Below are positions 34,010 through 44,430 of a DNA stretch of 64,000 nt, in pieces; within the stretch, counting starts at the first letter, position 1, and every line of letters begins with the position of its first letter. Source of the stretch: Bacteroidales bacterium UBA6267 (GTDB lineage: Bacteria; Bacteroidota; Bacteroidia; Bacteroidales; UBA1556). The stretch covers positions 34,958 to 98,957 of the forward strand of contig DJVB01000052.1 of the NCBI GenBank assembly GCA_002440745.1, given 5' to 3'. The position numbers and the translations under genes are program-made. Below the pieces are notes generated by a model. That model did not search any database, had not been told where the DNA came from, and saw only the letters and a list, made by a program, of their open reading frames with translations.

Positions 34010-34864
34010 TTAGTATAATGTTCCACTATTAATTACAGGATGAGCATCTTTATCCGATACTAAAACCACCATCAGATTACTCACCATTGCTGCCTTTCTT
34101 TCCTCGTCCAACTCAACCACTTTATTATTTTTGAGCTTCTCAAGTGCCATTTCAACCATCGAAACTGCACCTTCAACAATCTTTGCCCGAGCTGCAATAA
34201 TTGCTGTAGCCTGTTGCCTTTTCAGCATGGCTTGAGCAATCTCTTCGGCATAAGCCAGATAATTGATACGAGCCTCAATCACTTTAATTCCGGCAATTTC
34301 CAAGCGTTCGCTGAGTGAATCTTCCAATCGTTGATTTATTTCATCGCCACCGGAGCGCAAAGTTAGCTCCTTTTCATCGTCATCAAAATTATCATAAGGA
34401 TACGACCCCGCTAAGTGACGAATTGCAGCATCCGATTGTACTGTCACAAAGTGCTCATAATCATCTACATCAAAAGCAGCTTTGAAAGTATTTTCGACCT
34501 TCCAAACCAAAACCACCCCAATCATAATCGGATTTGCAAGTTTATCGTTCACTTTTATTGGCGAACTGTCCAAATTGCGAGCTCTCAGCGATATTTTCTT
34601 GCGTGAAATAAACGGATTTACCCAGAAAAATCCATTATTCTTTTGGGTTCCTTGATATCTTCCAAACAAAGTCAGAACAACGGATTCATTTGGGTTAACT
34701 ACAAAATGCCCAGGAAGCAGAAACAATCCTAAAACAATAACAAAAATCCACCAGAAATCTAAGGTCTGAGTGATGAGATAAATTGGTATGCCAATTAAAA
34801 GAAGAGAAACAAAAATCATCAGGTAACCTGACATTGCTTTAAAAGGTAATTCATTCGTATTCAT
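34010..34864 (-). CDS. SPFH/Band 7 domain protein
   Basis: The 284-residue protein has two N-terminal hydrophobic segments (about 10-50), an SPFH domain (about 55-200, NESVVLTLFGRYQGT, WVNPFISRKKISLRARNLD) and a helical C-terminal part rich in Ala/Glu (AQAMLKRQQATAIIAARAKIV). Such flotillin/stomatin-like proteins assemble into rings or cages on the membrane and organise lipid microdomains or control proteases. It heads a three-gene operon (SPFH, PH-like, Arc-like) with a clear promoter and palindrome. Confidence 0.9.
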   Translation of the reverse strand: MNTNELPFKAMSGYLMIFVSLLLIGIPIYLITQTLDFWWIFVIVLGLFLLPGHFVVNPNESVVLTLFGRYQGTQKNNGFFWVNPFISRKKISLRARNLDSSPIKVNDKLANPIMIGVVLVWKVENTFKAAFDVDDYEHFVTVQSDAAIRHLAGSYPYDNFDDDEKELTLRSGGDEINQRLEDSLSERLEIAGIKVIEARINYLAYAEEIAQAMLKRQQATAIIAARAKIVEGAVSMVEMALEKLKNNKVVELDEERKAAMVSNLMVVLVSDKDAHPVINSGTLY

Positions 34865-34875
34865 AACTATTATTT

Positions 34876-34894
34876 TGATATTAAATTAATATCA
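34876..34894. promoter_or_regulatory. 19-bp perfect palindrome at the SPFH promoter, candidate operator
   Basis: TGATATTAA and TTAATATCA are separated by one A and form a perfect inverted repeat. It directly follows the -7 element (34895-34902) on the minus strand and so covers the expected transcription start. A repressor here would block the operon; the operon's own ribbon-helix-helix protein is the obvious candidate. Confidence 0.7.
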
Positions 34895-34928
34895 CAAAGA
34901 TATTAGACAAAAAACGAAAATCAGCAAA
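34895..34928 (-). promoter_or_regulatory. Promoter of the SPFH operon (TTTG - 22 bp - TATCTTTG)
   Basis: The minus strand has TATCTTTG (34895-34902) and TTTG (34925-34928), within the 17-23 bp spacing known for this phylum. The leader is about 25 bases. Confidence 0.65.
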
Positions 34929-35026
34929 AAGTTATTAACAATTTGATTTAGTATATAAACTTGAAATACAGTGGATTAAGTCAGGAAAATTTAGAATATA
35001 AATTCAACGTTGAGTCGAAAAAAAAC

Positions 35027-37105
35027 TTAAAGGCTAAGATATTTTCGCAAAAACCATTCAATGGAAAACAAACCAACAAGGACAAACAACAGCCAAAAAA
35101 TATCAATTAAGTCAGAGTATTTATAATAAGTTTTTGATGTATTCACCAAATCCTCTCTTGACGAAAGATGCGTAAGGAAATCGTCTTTAACCAAATTAGA
35201 ATAAAATTTACCTCCGGAATTATTAGCAATCAGTTTCAGCAAACCAAAATTTGCTTCGGTATTTAGCAGTTCGGCATTGACCGGCTGTACGACAAAAACC
35301 CCATTTTTATTAAACTCCTCATTCCCAATTTTCACGGAGGAACTAAATTTATAGCGCCCCTGTTCAAGATTGCCAAGCATCAATTCGTAACTATCATCAA
35401 TTTTACTAAACAAGTAATCAAACTCTTGACGTGTATCCGTATTGATTAAATTAAGACTTATATCTGGCTGATTAACCAATTGAAAAGCAGCATTATACAG
35501 AAAAGCACCAAGACGAATCCTATCATTTGAATAATATTGCTTTTCGTAATTCACACTAAACCGCTCTTTTTTCACTTTCAAACTTGTGGTTCGAACAAGA
35601 TTTAAAATCAACTCATCAAGCGGCGCAGAAGTGCCCAAAACCTGTTGTGATTTAAGCCACCATTTCCATACGCCATGACCCAAAACAACAGCATTATTTA
35701 TTTCGGCAGAACGTGAAATCGAAATTAATGGATAATTCGTTGCCACATTTCCAATTTTCTGATAGAAAAGGACTTCCGCATCACTTTTCAAAGAAATATT
35801 TCCATAAGGTGAATAGAGTGGCGGGAGTGAGCCTAACAAGTTATCTAACCCACTATTTAGTTGAAAGGAGCTAAAATTTTCGTTTAATAATGGCTGCACC
35901 AAATTGACATTTTGATTTTTGGAGCTAATCTGCAAACCGGTATTAAAAGAATTAAACAGATTAAGATTCACATCACCTTGAACAAACAAAATATAAGGCA
36001 AGCCCAACTGTTCAATTTGGTTTCGAAGAGCCAAAACTTCATTTGCTTTTTCGGGCAATCCATGGAGAATCAACAGATTAAAATCCTGCAAATTTCTTAT
36101 AGCGTTTAAAGGAGATTGAGTAATATCATAGTTATCAGAGCGACTAATTACCCGCGTTATTGCTCCTATATCGGGATGTGCGGCTCTATAAGCAATCAGA
36201 ATTTTTTGACGATTGTCAATCACATCAATGAATCGAGTAGCACTATTATTAAACCGATTCACTTCATTTGGGATTTCAAGAATTCGAACCGTAAGTTTCA
36301 GCAATCCGGATTTAGTGGCCGTAATGTAAAAAAGCTGATTAAGAACTTGATAATTCGAATTCACTAAAACCTCTTTTGATTCAATAATCTTATCATCCAA
36401 TAATAACTGCACGGTCAACTTCGCAGTTTTCAACTTCACTGCTTTCAAATCAACTTGCACAGGGATGCGATCACCAACAAATGCTATATCATTAGTAATC
36501 AATCGACTAATCAATGCATCACGCCTTTGAACCGTATCGCCAAAGCCAAAAGTATAAACAGGAAATGACAAATTTTGAGCAAACCAGTCCGGGCCTGTAC
36601 CTCGGTTATAGATACCATCAGAAATTAGGACAAGACCACCAATATTTCGATGACGATTCATGGAGGAAATTCGATTTAAGGGAGCAGACAAATCGGTTGT
36701 TTTTGCGTTGAAATCCAAAGAACTATCCTGTTTTACCTCATCACCAAAGGTATAAAAATCAACATCAAAGTCTTTTTCAAGCTCTGCTTGAACTCCATCT
36801 ATAAACCTCTTGATTTCTTTAGCTTTTGAAATAGAATCAGCGCCAAAAACCATAGATTGACTGTTATCAACGGCAATAACAAATAGAGGGCGCTCAATTT
36901 CTCTAATTTTAGTTTTAACAAGAGGCGATAATAAAAAAAAGGCAATGGCCATAAGCGCAGAAAATCGCAAAAGAGCCAAAAGCCACTTGTAGTTTGAATT
37001 TAACTCCGAATTTTTCTTATAAAAATAAAGTAAATAAACTAACAATCCGGCAATTATAGCAGCAGGAATTAACCAAAACAAAGAATATTTGAAAACTATT
37101 TCCAC
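35027..37105 (-). CDS. VWA-domain membrane protein (BatA-like)
   Basis: The 692-residue protein has two N-terminal membrane helices (about 8-28, 41-62), then a von Willebrand factor A domain with the metal site DNSQS (80-84). A large extracytoplasmic region and a C-terminal membrane helix (IFWLLFVLVGLFSIEWFL) follow. BatA-type proteins are linked to stress tolerance and envelope function in Bacteroidota, but no MoxR or other Bat gene is adjacent. The start is GTG at 37103-37105, 18 bases after a good -7 element, with no in-frame ATG upstream. Role uncertain. Confidence 0.8.
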   Translation of the reverse strand: MEIVFKYSLFWLIPAAIIAGLLVYLLYFYKKNSELNSNYKWLLALLRFSALMAIAFFLLSPLVKTKIREIERPLFVIAVDNSQSMVFGADSISKAKEIKRFIDGVQAELEKDFDVDFYTFGDEVKQDSSLDFNAKTTDLSAPLNRISSMNRHRNIGGLVLISDGIYNRGTGPDWFAQNLSFPVYTFGFGDTVQRRDALISRLITNDIAFVGDRIPVQVDLKAVKLKTAKLTVQLLLDDKIIESKEVLVNSNYQVLNQLFYITATKSGLLKLTVRILEIPNEVNRFNNSATRFIDVIDNRQKILIAYRAAHPDIGAITRVISRSDNYDITQSPLNAIRNLQDFNLLILHGLPEKANEVLALRNQIEQLGLPYILFVQGDVNLNLFNSFNTGLQISSKNQNVNLVQPLLNENFSSFQLNSGLDNLLGSLPPLYSPYGNISLKSDAEVLFYQKIGNVATNYPLISISRSAEINNAVVLGHGVWKWWLKSQQVLGTSAPLDELILNLVRTTSLKVKKERFSVNYEKQYYSNDRIRLGAFLYNAAFQLVNQPDISLNLINTDTRQEFDYLFSKIDDSYELMLGNLEQGRYKFSSSVKIGNEEFNKNGVFVVQPVNAELLNTEANFGLLKLIANNSGGKFYSNLVKDDFLTHLSSREDLVNTSKTYYKYSDLIDIFWLLFVLVGLFSIEWFLRKYLSL

Positions 37106-37122
37106 AATAAAAAATTAGGGAG

Positions 37123-37151
37123 CAAAGGTAGCTATAATCTTAAATTGCCAA
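37123..37151 (-). promoter_or_regulatory. Promoter of the VWA gene (TTG - 18 bp - TACCTTTG)
   Basis: The minus strand has TACCTTTG (37123-37130) and TTG (37149-37151) 18 bp upstream, the expected spacing. It supports the GTG start at 37105. Confidence 0.6.
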
Positions 37152-37259
37152 CGTTTTTTAAAATCAATTCACGTTGATAAAAGCGGGTATCATTAGAAAA
37201 ACTAATCCAAAGAATTAAACCTGAATTCAATGAAGGGCTAATACAATCAGGAACTAACT

Positions 37260-37949
37260 TTATTTTTTGATGGCATAACTGACGAATTTCGGATTACGAA
37301 CATCACTCATATCCACTTTAATCCAGCCGAAATGATTTTGATAAGAGAAACCAATATAATGAAAATTGGAAGCAGGTTGTTTCCAAGGACCGCCGGTAAA
37401 TCCGGAAATAAGGCCATCCGCAGGAGTCGGATATTCGTACAAATTTTGCCATTTCTCACTGTTATTATTCGCTGTCCAGTTGCTATTGCTGCTAATTGCT
37501 TCATTATAGTTAAAAGCTTTTACATAAGTAAATGTTGTATATTGACCATGTCCAATTCCACAATTATTATACTCGACAGCGAATCGCAACGACTCAGTGG
37601 ATAGCACCTGAAAGTATGAAACTAACAGAATTTCATTTTGCATGATTACAACAAGGGAGTCAGGATTAATCACTTGCAATCTTACACAAAGGTCGAAATG
37701 GTCATTACCAAATTGCAATGAAATGGTGTCTTGAGCAAACGAGAAGTGCATACTATTATCCATCACCAAATTTAGAGAAATGGGAGTTGGAAATTGATAG
37801 AAATAATCGGTAGTGTCGTGCCAACCGGCAATAATTGGAGTAGGAGTTTTTATAATTTCATCATCATTTGTTTTGGAACAACTTGAAATTAGTGAATTTA
37901 AACCAAACAAGACTAAAATTAACAACGTGTTTAATACCTGACTTTTCAT
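37260..37949 (-). CDS. Hypothetical lipoprotein
   Basis: I do not recognise the family. The 229-residue protein has a lipoprotein signal (LFGLNSLISSCSK, Cys at about residue 24) and a beta-rich remainder with SFSQNHFGWIKVD-like strands near the C-terminus (FHYIGFSYQNHFGWIKVDMS). The GWIKV pattern is common in secreted Bacteroidota proteins that are read by eye as single-domain beta sandwiches. It is isolated from its neighbours by 154 bp and 222 bp, so it is probably monocistronic. Confidence 0.7.
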   Translation of the reverse strand: MKSQVLNTLLILVLFGLNSLISSCSKTNDDEIIKTPTPIIAGWHDTTDYFYQFPTPISLNLVMDNSMHFSFAQDTISLQFGNDHFDLCVRLQVINPDSLVVIMQNEILLVSYFQVLSTESLRFAVEYNNCGIGHGQYTTFTYVKAFNYNEAISSNSNWTANNNSEKWQNLYEYPTPADGLISGFTGGPWKQPASNFHYIGFSYQNHFGWIKVDMSDVRNPKFVSYAIKK

Positions 37950-38113
37950 GATAAATTATTTTGAAGTGAATAAAAAACTCATAGTTGAAGAGTAATTTTA
38001 GCTGAAATTGAACACAGTACAACAATTCCAAATTAACTCCATTTTCAAGCAAAAATTATGGCTGAAAATCAGGCGCTAAGATAATAAATAATTTTATTAT
38101 AAATGTATATTTG

Positions 38114-38148
38114 AAAAAAAAACCCTGCATCTTGAAGATACAGGGTTT
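38114..38148 (-). terminator. Rho-independent terminator after gdhA
   Basis: AAACCCTG (38120-38127) pairs with CAGGGTTT (38141-38148), with an inner ATCT/AGAT stem and an A-run from 38114 that gives the U-tract on the minus strand. Confidence 0.92.
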
Positions 38149-38171
38149 TAGGACTATCAAAAAAAATCAAA

Positions 38172-39509
<1,338 letters not shown>

Positions 39510-39548
39510 AATTTCTGTATTTAAATGATTTTAATTGAATTAACGTGG

Positions 39549-39556
39549 CAAAAGTA
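39549..39556 (-). promoter_or_regulatory. Promoter -7 element of gdhA
   Basis: The minus strand reads TACTTTTG, an exact TAnnTTTG match, with a leader of about 35 bases to the ATG at 39509. Confidence 0.6.
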
Positions 39557-39611
39557 GCTGATGAGTTCACCTGAAAATCACAAGGTTAGCGCTAAAAATA
39601 CACTTCATCTA

Positions 39612-39642
39612 ATTGATAATTATCAATATGATTGAATATCAA
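39612..39642. promoter_or_regulatory. FNR/CRP-type box and second palindrome upstream of gdhA
   Basis: ATTGATAATTATCAAT (39612-39627) is a perfect 16-bp palindrome that contains TTGAT-N4-ATCAA, the exact FNR consensus. Its centre lies about 75 bases before the expected gdhA start, a distance typical of class I activation. A second small palindrome, TTGAATATCAA (39632-39642), follows after 4 bp. Confidence 0.6.
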
Positions 39643-39673
39643 CGCTTTATAATAAAAAATGGAAAATATCTAA

Positions 39674-41719
39674 CTATTCAGGATATTCAATTCTGACGTG
39701 ATAAATACTCATTAAACGCTTTTTAAACAGCTTTTTAACACGATTTATATCGCGAAGAGTAATATTAGCATTATTAAACTGTCCCTGATCTAATTGACTT
39801 TGAATGATTTTTTCAACCAAATCGTCTATCTTTTTTTCATCTGGAGCTTTAATACTCCGAGAGGCAGCCTCAACAGCGTCTGCCATCATAAGCACGCAAG
39901 TTTCGCGATTATAAGGAATGGGACCGGGATAGGTAAACTCCTTCAAATCAATTTCATCCTTATGCTTTTCTTTTAGCGACATTCTGTAGAAATATTCCAC
40001 CATTTTGGTTCCGTGATGTGTGCGAATAAAATCGATAATCTGCTCTGGAACATTATGTTTTCGAGCCAATTCGACTCCCTCAACAACGTGGTCGATGATG
40101 ATTCTGGCACTTTCTTCAAACGACAAATCGTCATGAGGATTATAGGAGCCGGGTTGATTTTCGGTGAAATAGATTGGATTGATACTTTTTCCGATATCGT
40201 GGTACATTGCTCCGGCACGAACCAATAATGGATTTCCTCCAATTTGCCGAATTGCCTCCTCAGCCATATTTGCTACCTGCACCGAATGTTGGAATGTTCC
40301 GGGAGCTTTTGATGCTAATTCCCTGATTAACTTATTATTAGTATCAGCATATTCTAAAAGGGAAATGTCGGTAACCATTCCGAAAATTTTCTCAAGAAGG
40401 TAAATAAAAGGATAGCTAAACAAAATCAATAATGCGTTGAGACCAAAAAAGAGGATATGACTAAGCTCAACATGCGAAAAATCACCCGTAGTTATCAAAA
40501 TCATTGCAATATACATAATTGTATATGAGAGCATTATATAAAGTGCTGTGAGAAAAAACTGACTTCTTTTATGAAGCTTTACCACACTGACTATGGTAAT
40601 GATTCCGGTGATAACCTGCAAAAACAAAAACTGAAAACTATTTGGCACGAAATAACTTACGAGTAAAACGGCGGTTAAATGCACTATGAGAGCAAGTCGC
40701 GAATCATAAAAGGCTCTCACTATCAAAATATTAATTGCTAACGGAACTATTAACAAATAGGATGTACCGAAACTAATGGCAATTCGGGAAACAAAAACCA
40801 TGAGCGCAATAAGTAAGAGAAACAGTAAAACGTTCTTGGTTTCATCGAATAAATCGCGCCGAAAGTAATAGAGCCAAAGCAAGAAAACAAATAATGGAAT
40901 GGAAACCAAAATAATCTGACCTAAAAGAATATTCCAAACCGATTTCACCTTTTTGGTTTCGAAATGATGCTTGATGGACTCTAACAAGCGATACTTTTCG
41001 GCACTAACTACCTCACCTTGAGATATGACCAATTGCCCCTGAAGCAAAACGCCTTGGTAGGGAGAAATACTCAGGTTAGCCTTTTCATATTCAGTTTTTG
41101 TGCGAACCGAATCATATATAACATTGGCCATCAAAGACTTAATTATAGATTGCTTGATAACTAATCCAATCGTATCTTTTAACGACTTTTCTGTTTTTAA
41201 GTGCCGCTCTACCTGATTTAATTTAACAAAATCACCAAAAAAAACGGGTTTTTCTATTCCATTCCTCATTACAATAACCACCTGATCTTCAGATATCGAT
41301 GAAGGACTCACAATACCCTTATCCAAAAATCCTGTAAGAAGCTGATTCATTTTTTCTCTTGCTGACAAGGCATTGTCCATATTGCGCAAACCAATGGTTT
41401 TTAACCATATTGTATCGAAATATCGGTCGGCAGATTTAAAAATGGAATGATTAACAGTAGTGTCAAAATAAAAATATCGAGAAATCTTCTCAGACAAGGC
41501 TTTACGTTCATTTGTCAATTCCTCGTCAGTTTTTAATAAAGGAATATCATCAACAGCGATTAAGGATTCATATTTCCACGGGCGATTAAGTTGATATTCA
41601 TAATAAAACTTTGCCTCTCGAGGCAGCATATAAACAATGGCCAAAACAACCACAGTAAAAATAAAACCTTTATAGATTTGGATGTAATTATTTCGTAAAA
41701 AGTCAATGATATTCTTCAT
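39674..41719 (-). CDS. 7TM-HD hydrolase, PgpH-like c-di-AMP phosphodiesterase
   Basis: The 681-residue protein has an N-terminal membrane helix, an extracytoplasmic 7TMR-HDED region (about 35-255), seven membrane helices (about 265-460) and a cytoplasmic HD domain with HDIGK near residue 507 and THHGTK. This is the layout of PgpH, which hydrolyses c-di-AMP. The frame extends to a TTG at 41725, but the ATG at 41719 fits the promoter (41742-41771). With the YbbR protein it suggests c-di-AMP signalling in this organism. Activity is inferred from the family. Confidence 0.88.
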   Translation of the reverse strand: MKNIIDFLRNNYIQIYKGFIFTVVVLAIVYMLPREAKFYYEYQLNRPWKYESLIAVDDIPLLKTDEELTNERKALSEKISRYFYFDTTVNHSIFKSADRYFDTIWLKTIGLRNMDNALSAREKMNQLLTGFLDKGIVSPSSISEDQVVIVMRNGIEKPVFFGDFVKLNQVERHLKTEKSLKDTIGLVIKQSIIKSLMANVIYDSVRTKTEYEKANLSISPYQGVLLQGQLVISQGEVVSAEKYRLLESIKHHFETKKVKSVWNILLGQIILVSIPLFVFLLWLYYFRRDLFDETKNVLLFLLLIALMVFVSRIAISFGTSYLLIVPLAINILIVRAFYDSRLALIVHLTAVLLVSYFVPNSFQFLFLQVITGIITIVSVVKLHKRSQFFLTALYIMLSYTIMYIAMILITTGDFSHVELSHILFFGLNALLILFSYPFIYLLEKIFGMVTDISLLEYADTNNKLIRELASKAPGTFQHSVQVANMAEEAIRQIGGNPLLVRAGAMYHDIGKSINPIYFTENQPGSYNPHDDLSFEESARIIIDHVVEGVELARKHNVPEQIIDFIRTHHGTKMVEYFYRMSLKEKHKDEIDLKEFTYPGPIPYNRETCVLMMADAVEAASRSIKAPDEKKIDDLVEKIIQSQLDQGQFNNANITLRDINRVKKLFKKRLMSIYHVRIEYPE

Positions 41720-41741
41720 AGTCAAAACTCAAAGCAAGCGG

Positions 41742-41771
41742 CAAAGATAAGCCAACTAATTAAACCACAAA
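41742..41771 (-). promoter_or_regulatory. Promoter of the PgpH-like gene (TTTG - 18 bp - TATCTTTG)
   Basis: The minus strand has TATCTTTG (41742-41749) and TTTG (41768-41771) at 18-bp spacing, one of the best promoter matches in the window. The leader is about 20 bases. Confidence 0.75.
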
Positions 41772-41800
41772 ATAATAATTAATTTTTCAGAATAATAGAC

Positions 41801-43249
41801 CTATGAGGCCGGCAACTCGAAAGCGCCGAGAGTTGGGTTGAGAGCATCGCGCAAATCGCCATTTAAATCAGTCGAAACTGAAGTTGCTTTCCCAGCACCG
41901 AAAGCAGGTGAACCATTTTTTAATCGGTAATCCCCATCATAGTAATTGTTAAACTGCGGATCCACATTTTTCAAAACGGAGATAAAACGGCTTCCTGAAG
42001 TAGTGATATCGGTACGAATCAGACAATGATCGGCTTTGAAATTAAAGGCCGCACCTGATACAGAATCCGGTAAAAACTCATTATCAATATTTCCATAAAA
42101 CACACAATTTACAAAATCAGCTTTTAACAACGCATTTGGATAAACGGTATTCTTAGCATCTTTGAAATAATTATTGAAATACACAGCCGGAGAAGTCCGA
42201 ACGGAGCCCGACCAAAAATTGCCCACTGTGGCATGAGTAAATTGATAGTCTCCTCCAATGGTTAGCGCCAATCCATATTGCTGACAATTCGAGACTAATA
42301 GGTTTTCTGAGGCAATTTGAGACGAACGACTCAAAACACCGGCACCTGACATATTTTCAATTATTGTATTATTGATTTCCACTTTAGCACTCCAGCCATA
42401 GTTTGCCAAAGGTTCTGTTTGTAAACCAATAAAACCATTTCGAATGATGGCAAAATTGATTTTATGAGATAAAGGCGATTCATTCAGCCAAATTCTATCC
42501 CATTGCCCGGGAATATCCGAGTAGGATGATTCCAATCTATCCCCCTGGAAAACAACCTCTTGACCTAAACTTCCATTTACCTCAAGCCTTCCACCAATAT
42601 AAACCCAAAGTCCCGAATTATTATGGAAATAAATTTTCGTTCCGGCATTAATTCGTAAAACAGCTGCTGAATCCACCACCGCAAAACCATAAATAACGAT
42701 GGGTTTGTCGGAAGTCCAAGTAGTATCCGTTCCTTCACCGGCAATTATTCGATATGGAGGCAAACCTTCCACATGCCGATTTGCAATGATAAAATACGCA
42801 TCCTGACCATAAGCCACCAAATCGATGTCCTGAATTTTTCCATTTGTTTCAAAAACAATAGAATCGGTAATTAGCATTGGAGTATTACCTCCATTTGGAT
42901 CAACGGTGACTTCAACAAAGGCCCAAAGGCTGTCGTTTGGACCAATTTCCACATCCTGCAAATAGAATCCGGTGAGACCGTCCACATTCATTCGAAAATT
43001 GGAAGCAGCTCCGGAAGCAAGATAAATTCGAGAAATCAAAACAGGTTTGTTGGAGTTATTATAAATCATGAAATATTCGGTACTGGATCCAATGGTTGTA
43101 AAAACTGTATCGAACATTATTGTGTCGGTTGAAAAGGAAAGTGAGGCATTCAAATCAAAATCATCTTCTTTCTTTTTGCAACCGACAAAAAGAAAGAAAC
43201 CTGCAAAACCAAGAAATAAAACACGACTTATTATTTGTGTAAAAACCAT
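41801..43249 (-). CDS. Lipoprotein with predicted right-handed beta-helix
   Basis: The 482-residue protein starts at the ATG at 43249, which gives a lipoprotein signal (LFLGFAGFFLFVGCKKK, Cys at about residue 24); the longer frame to 43324 adds a non-homologous leader. A beta-sandwich part (about 35-150, SLSFSTDTIMFDTVFTTIG) precedes a repetitive region with parallel-beta-helix-like strands (about 195-440, INNTIIENMSGAGVLSRSSQ, NCQQYGLALTIGG). It is probably exposed on the outer surface. Function is unknown. It has its own promoter at 43339. Confidence 0.75.
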   Translation of the reverse strand: MVFTQIISRVLFLGFAGFFLFVGCKKKEDDFDLNASLSFSTDTIMFDTVFTTIGSSTEYFMIYNNSNKPVLISRIYLASGAASNFRMNVDGLTGFYLQDVEIGPNDSLWAFVEVTVDPNGGNTPMLITDSIVFETNGKIQDIDLVAYGQDAYFIIANRHVEGLPPYRIIAGEGTDTTWTSDKPIVIYGFAVVDSAAVLRINAGTKIYFHNNSGLWVYIGGRLEVNGSLGQEVVFQGDRLESSYSDIPGQWDRIWLNESPLSHKINFAIIRNGFIGLQTEPLANYGWSAKVEINNTIIENMSGAGVLSRSSQIASENLLVSNCQQYGLALTIGGDYQFTHATVGNFWSGSVRTSPAVYFNNYFKDAKNTVYPNALLKADFVNCVFYGNIDNEFLPDSVSGAAFNFKADHCLIRTDITTSGSRFISVLKNVDPQFNNYYDGDYRLKNGSPAFGAGKATSVSTDLNGDLRDALNPTLGAFELPAS

Positions 43250-43338
43250 AGAATTAAATTTACAAGTAATTGACTTCTGAACTCTTCCAGAAATAATTCC
43301 CGAAAAAAGCAGACAGACAGGCAATCAACGAAAAAATG

Positions 43339-43346
43339 CAAAGATA
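43339..43346 (-). promoter_or_regulatory. Promoter -7 element of the beta-helix lipoprotein
   Basis: The minus strand reads TATCTTTG immediately after the stop codon of the upstream glycosyltransferase gene, so this lipoprotein is transcribed on its own. The leader is about 85 bases. Confidence 0.55.
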
Positions 43347-44366
43347 TTATAAACCTTGTTGGGAAATTTGTTCAATTATGATATCTAAGTTTAAATCCTT
43401 TTCAAGAATAGAAGTAAAAAACTCGGAATTATTATGATATTCTGCTAAATATTCCTGTTCAGTTTGCCCGGGAGTAGGCACAATTAAAGCCCGTTTTTGC
43501 AGAGCATACATATCCATCAACGAAGAATAGCCTGATCTACAAATAATTAATTTTGAACGATTTATAAGATCAAGCAAGGAAGTAGCATCTAATAAACCAA
43601 AAATATCAACGGTCTCGGAATCAATCTGTTTAAGGCTTAAAAGCCCTCGAACTAAAGCAGCTCTAAAAGGAGCATTCTCGAATAATCGAAGGATTAAATT
43701 TTCGAACTGCGATCGCGCAGGCTCAGGCCCGGAGAGAATAACAAGCACATCATAGTCAAAGGAAAAAGTATTTTTAGAGGAGGATTCAAATCGACTTTGA
43801 GGGCCAATGAAATGAATTGGTTTTGAAATCTTGACGCCGTGTGATAACGCACCGGACAAATTCTTTTGACCTTCAAAGTCAGGAACCCAAATTTCATCAA
43901 AAGGGTTTAAATATCTGTTTTTAAACCATTTAACAATAGTTTTCCTAATAAAACTATTCTTTATTGGCAGAAATGGTTCAACTTGATGCGTTATCAAAAC
44001 CGATTTAACATTTGGATTAAAACAACCATAAGCGTTATCAGAAATAATCAGATCAAAATCAGAATCCAATAATATAGCAGCAATTTTGCGATTCTCGAGT
44101 CGAACAGCCCGATTGACATTTCCATAATTTCGAAGGGCATTTATCCAAAAAAAACTCGAGTGATACTGTATTTTATAGTCAGGCAACTCAACAAAAGTAG
44201 CCTTCGGAAACTCAGATTTCAGCACGATTAGCGCATTGCCCGAACTGGCAATAATGACTTTCTTACCCTTATTCAATAAACTCTTTATCAAAGGGATAGA
44301 CCTTGTAGCATGACCAATTCCCCAGTTTAAGACAGCATATAATATTTTAGTTTCGGTGATATTCAA
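43347..44366 (-). CDS. UDP-glycosyltransferase-like (GT-B, MurG-related) protein
   Basis: The 339-residue protein has the GT-B N-terminal glycine loop ILYAVLNWGIGHATRS and the C-terminal donor site RSKLIICRSGYSSLMDM with PTPGQTEQEYLAEY, as in MurG-like transferases (glycosyl transferase-related proteins of Bacteroidota). Sugar and acceptor are unknown. The start codon is TTG (44364-44366): a stop lies three codons upstream and no ATG follows before the conserved N-terminal motif. It is divergent from dprA with a 64-bp gap. Confidence 0.82.
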   Translation of the reverse strand: MNITETKILYAVLNWGIGHATRSIPLIKSLLNKGKKVIIASSGNALIVLKSEFPKATFVELPDYKIQYHSSFFWINALRNYGNVNRAVRLENRKIAAILLDSDFDLIISDNAYGCFNPNVKSVLITHQVEPFLPIKNSFIRKTIVKWFKNRYLNPFDEIWVPDFEGQKNLSGALSHGVKISKPIHFIGPQSRFESSSKNTFSFDYDVLVILSGPEPARSQFENLILRLFENAPFRAALVRGLLSLKQIDSETVDIFGLLDATSLLDLINRSKLIICRSGYSSLMDMYALQKRALIVPTPGQTEQEYLAEYHNNSEFFTSILEKDLNLDIIIEQISQQGL

Positions 44367-44430
44367 AATTGGCTAATTTAGCGTCATCAATAAAGAGTCG
44401 ATAATAAACCCAAAAATAGAATAAATAACT

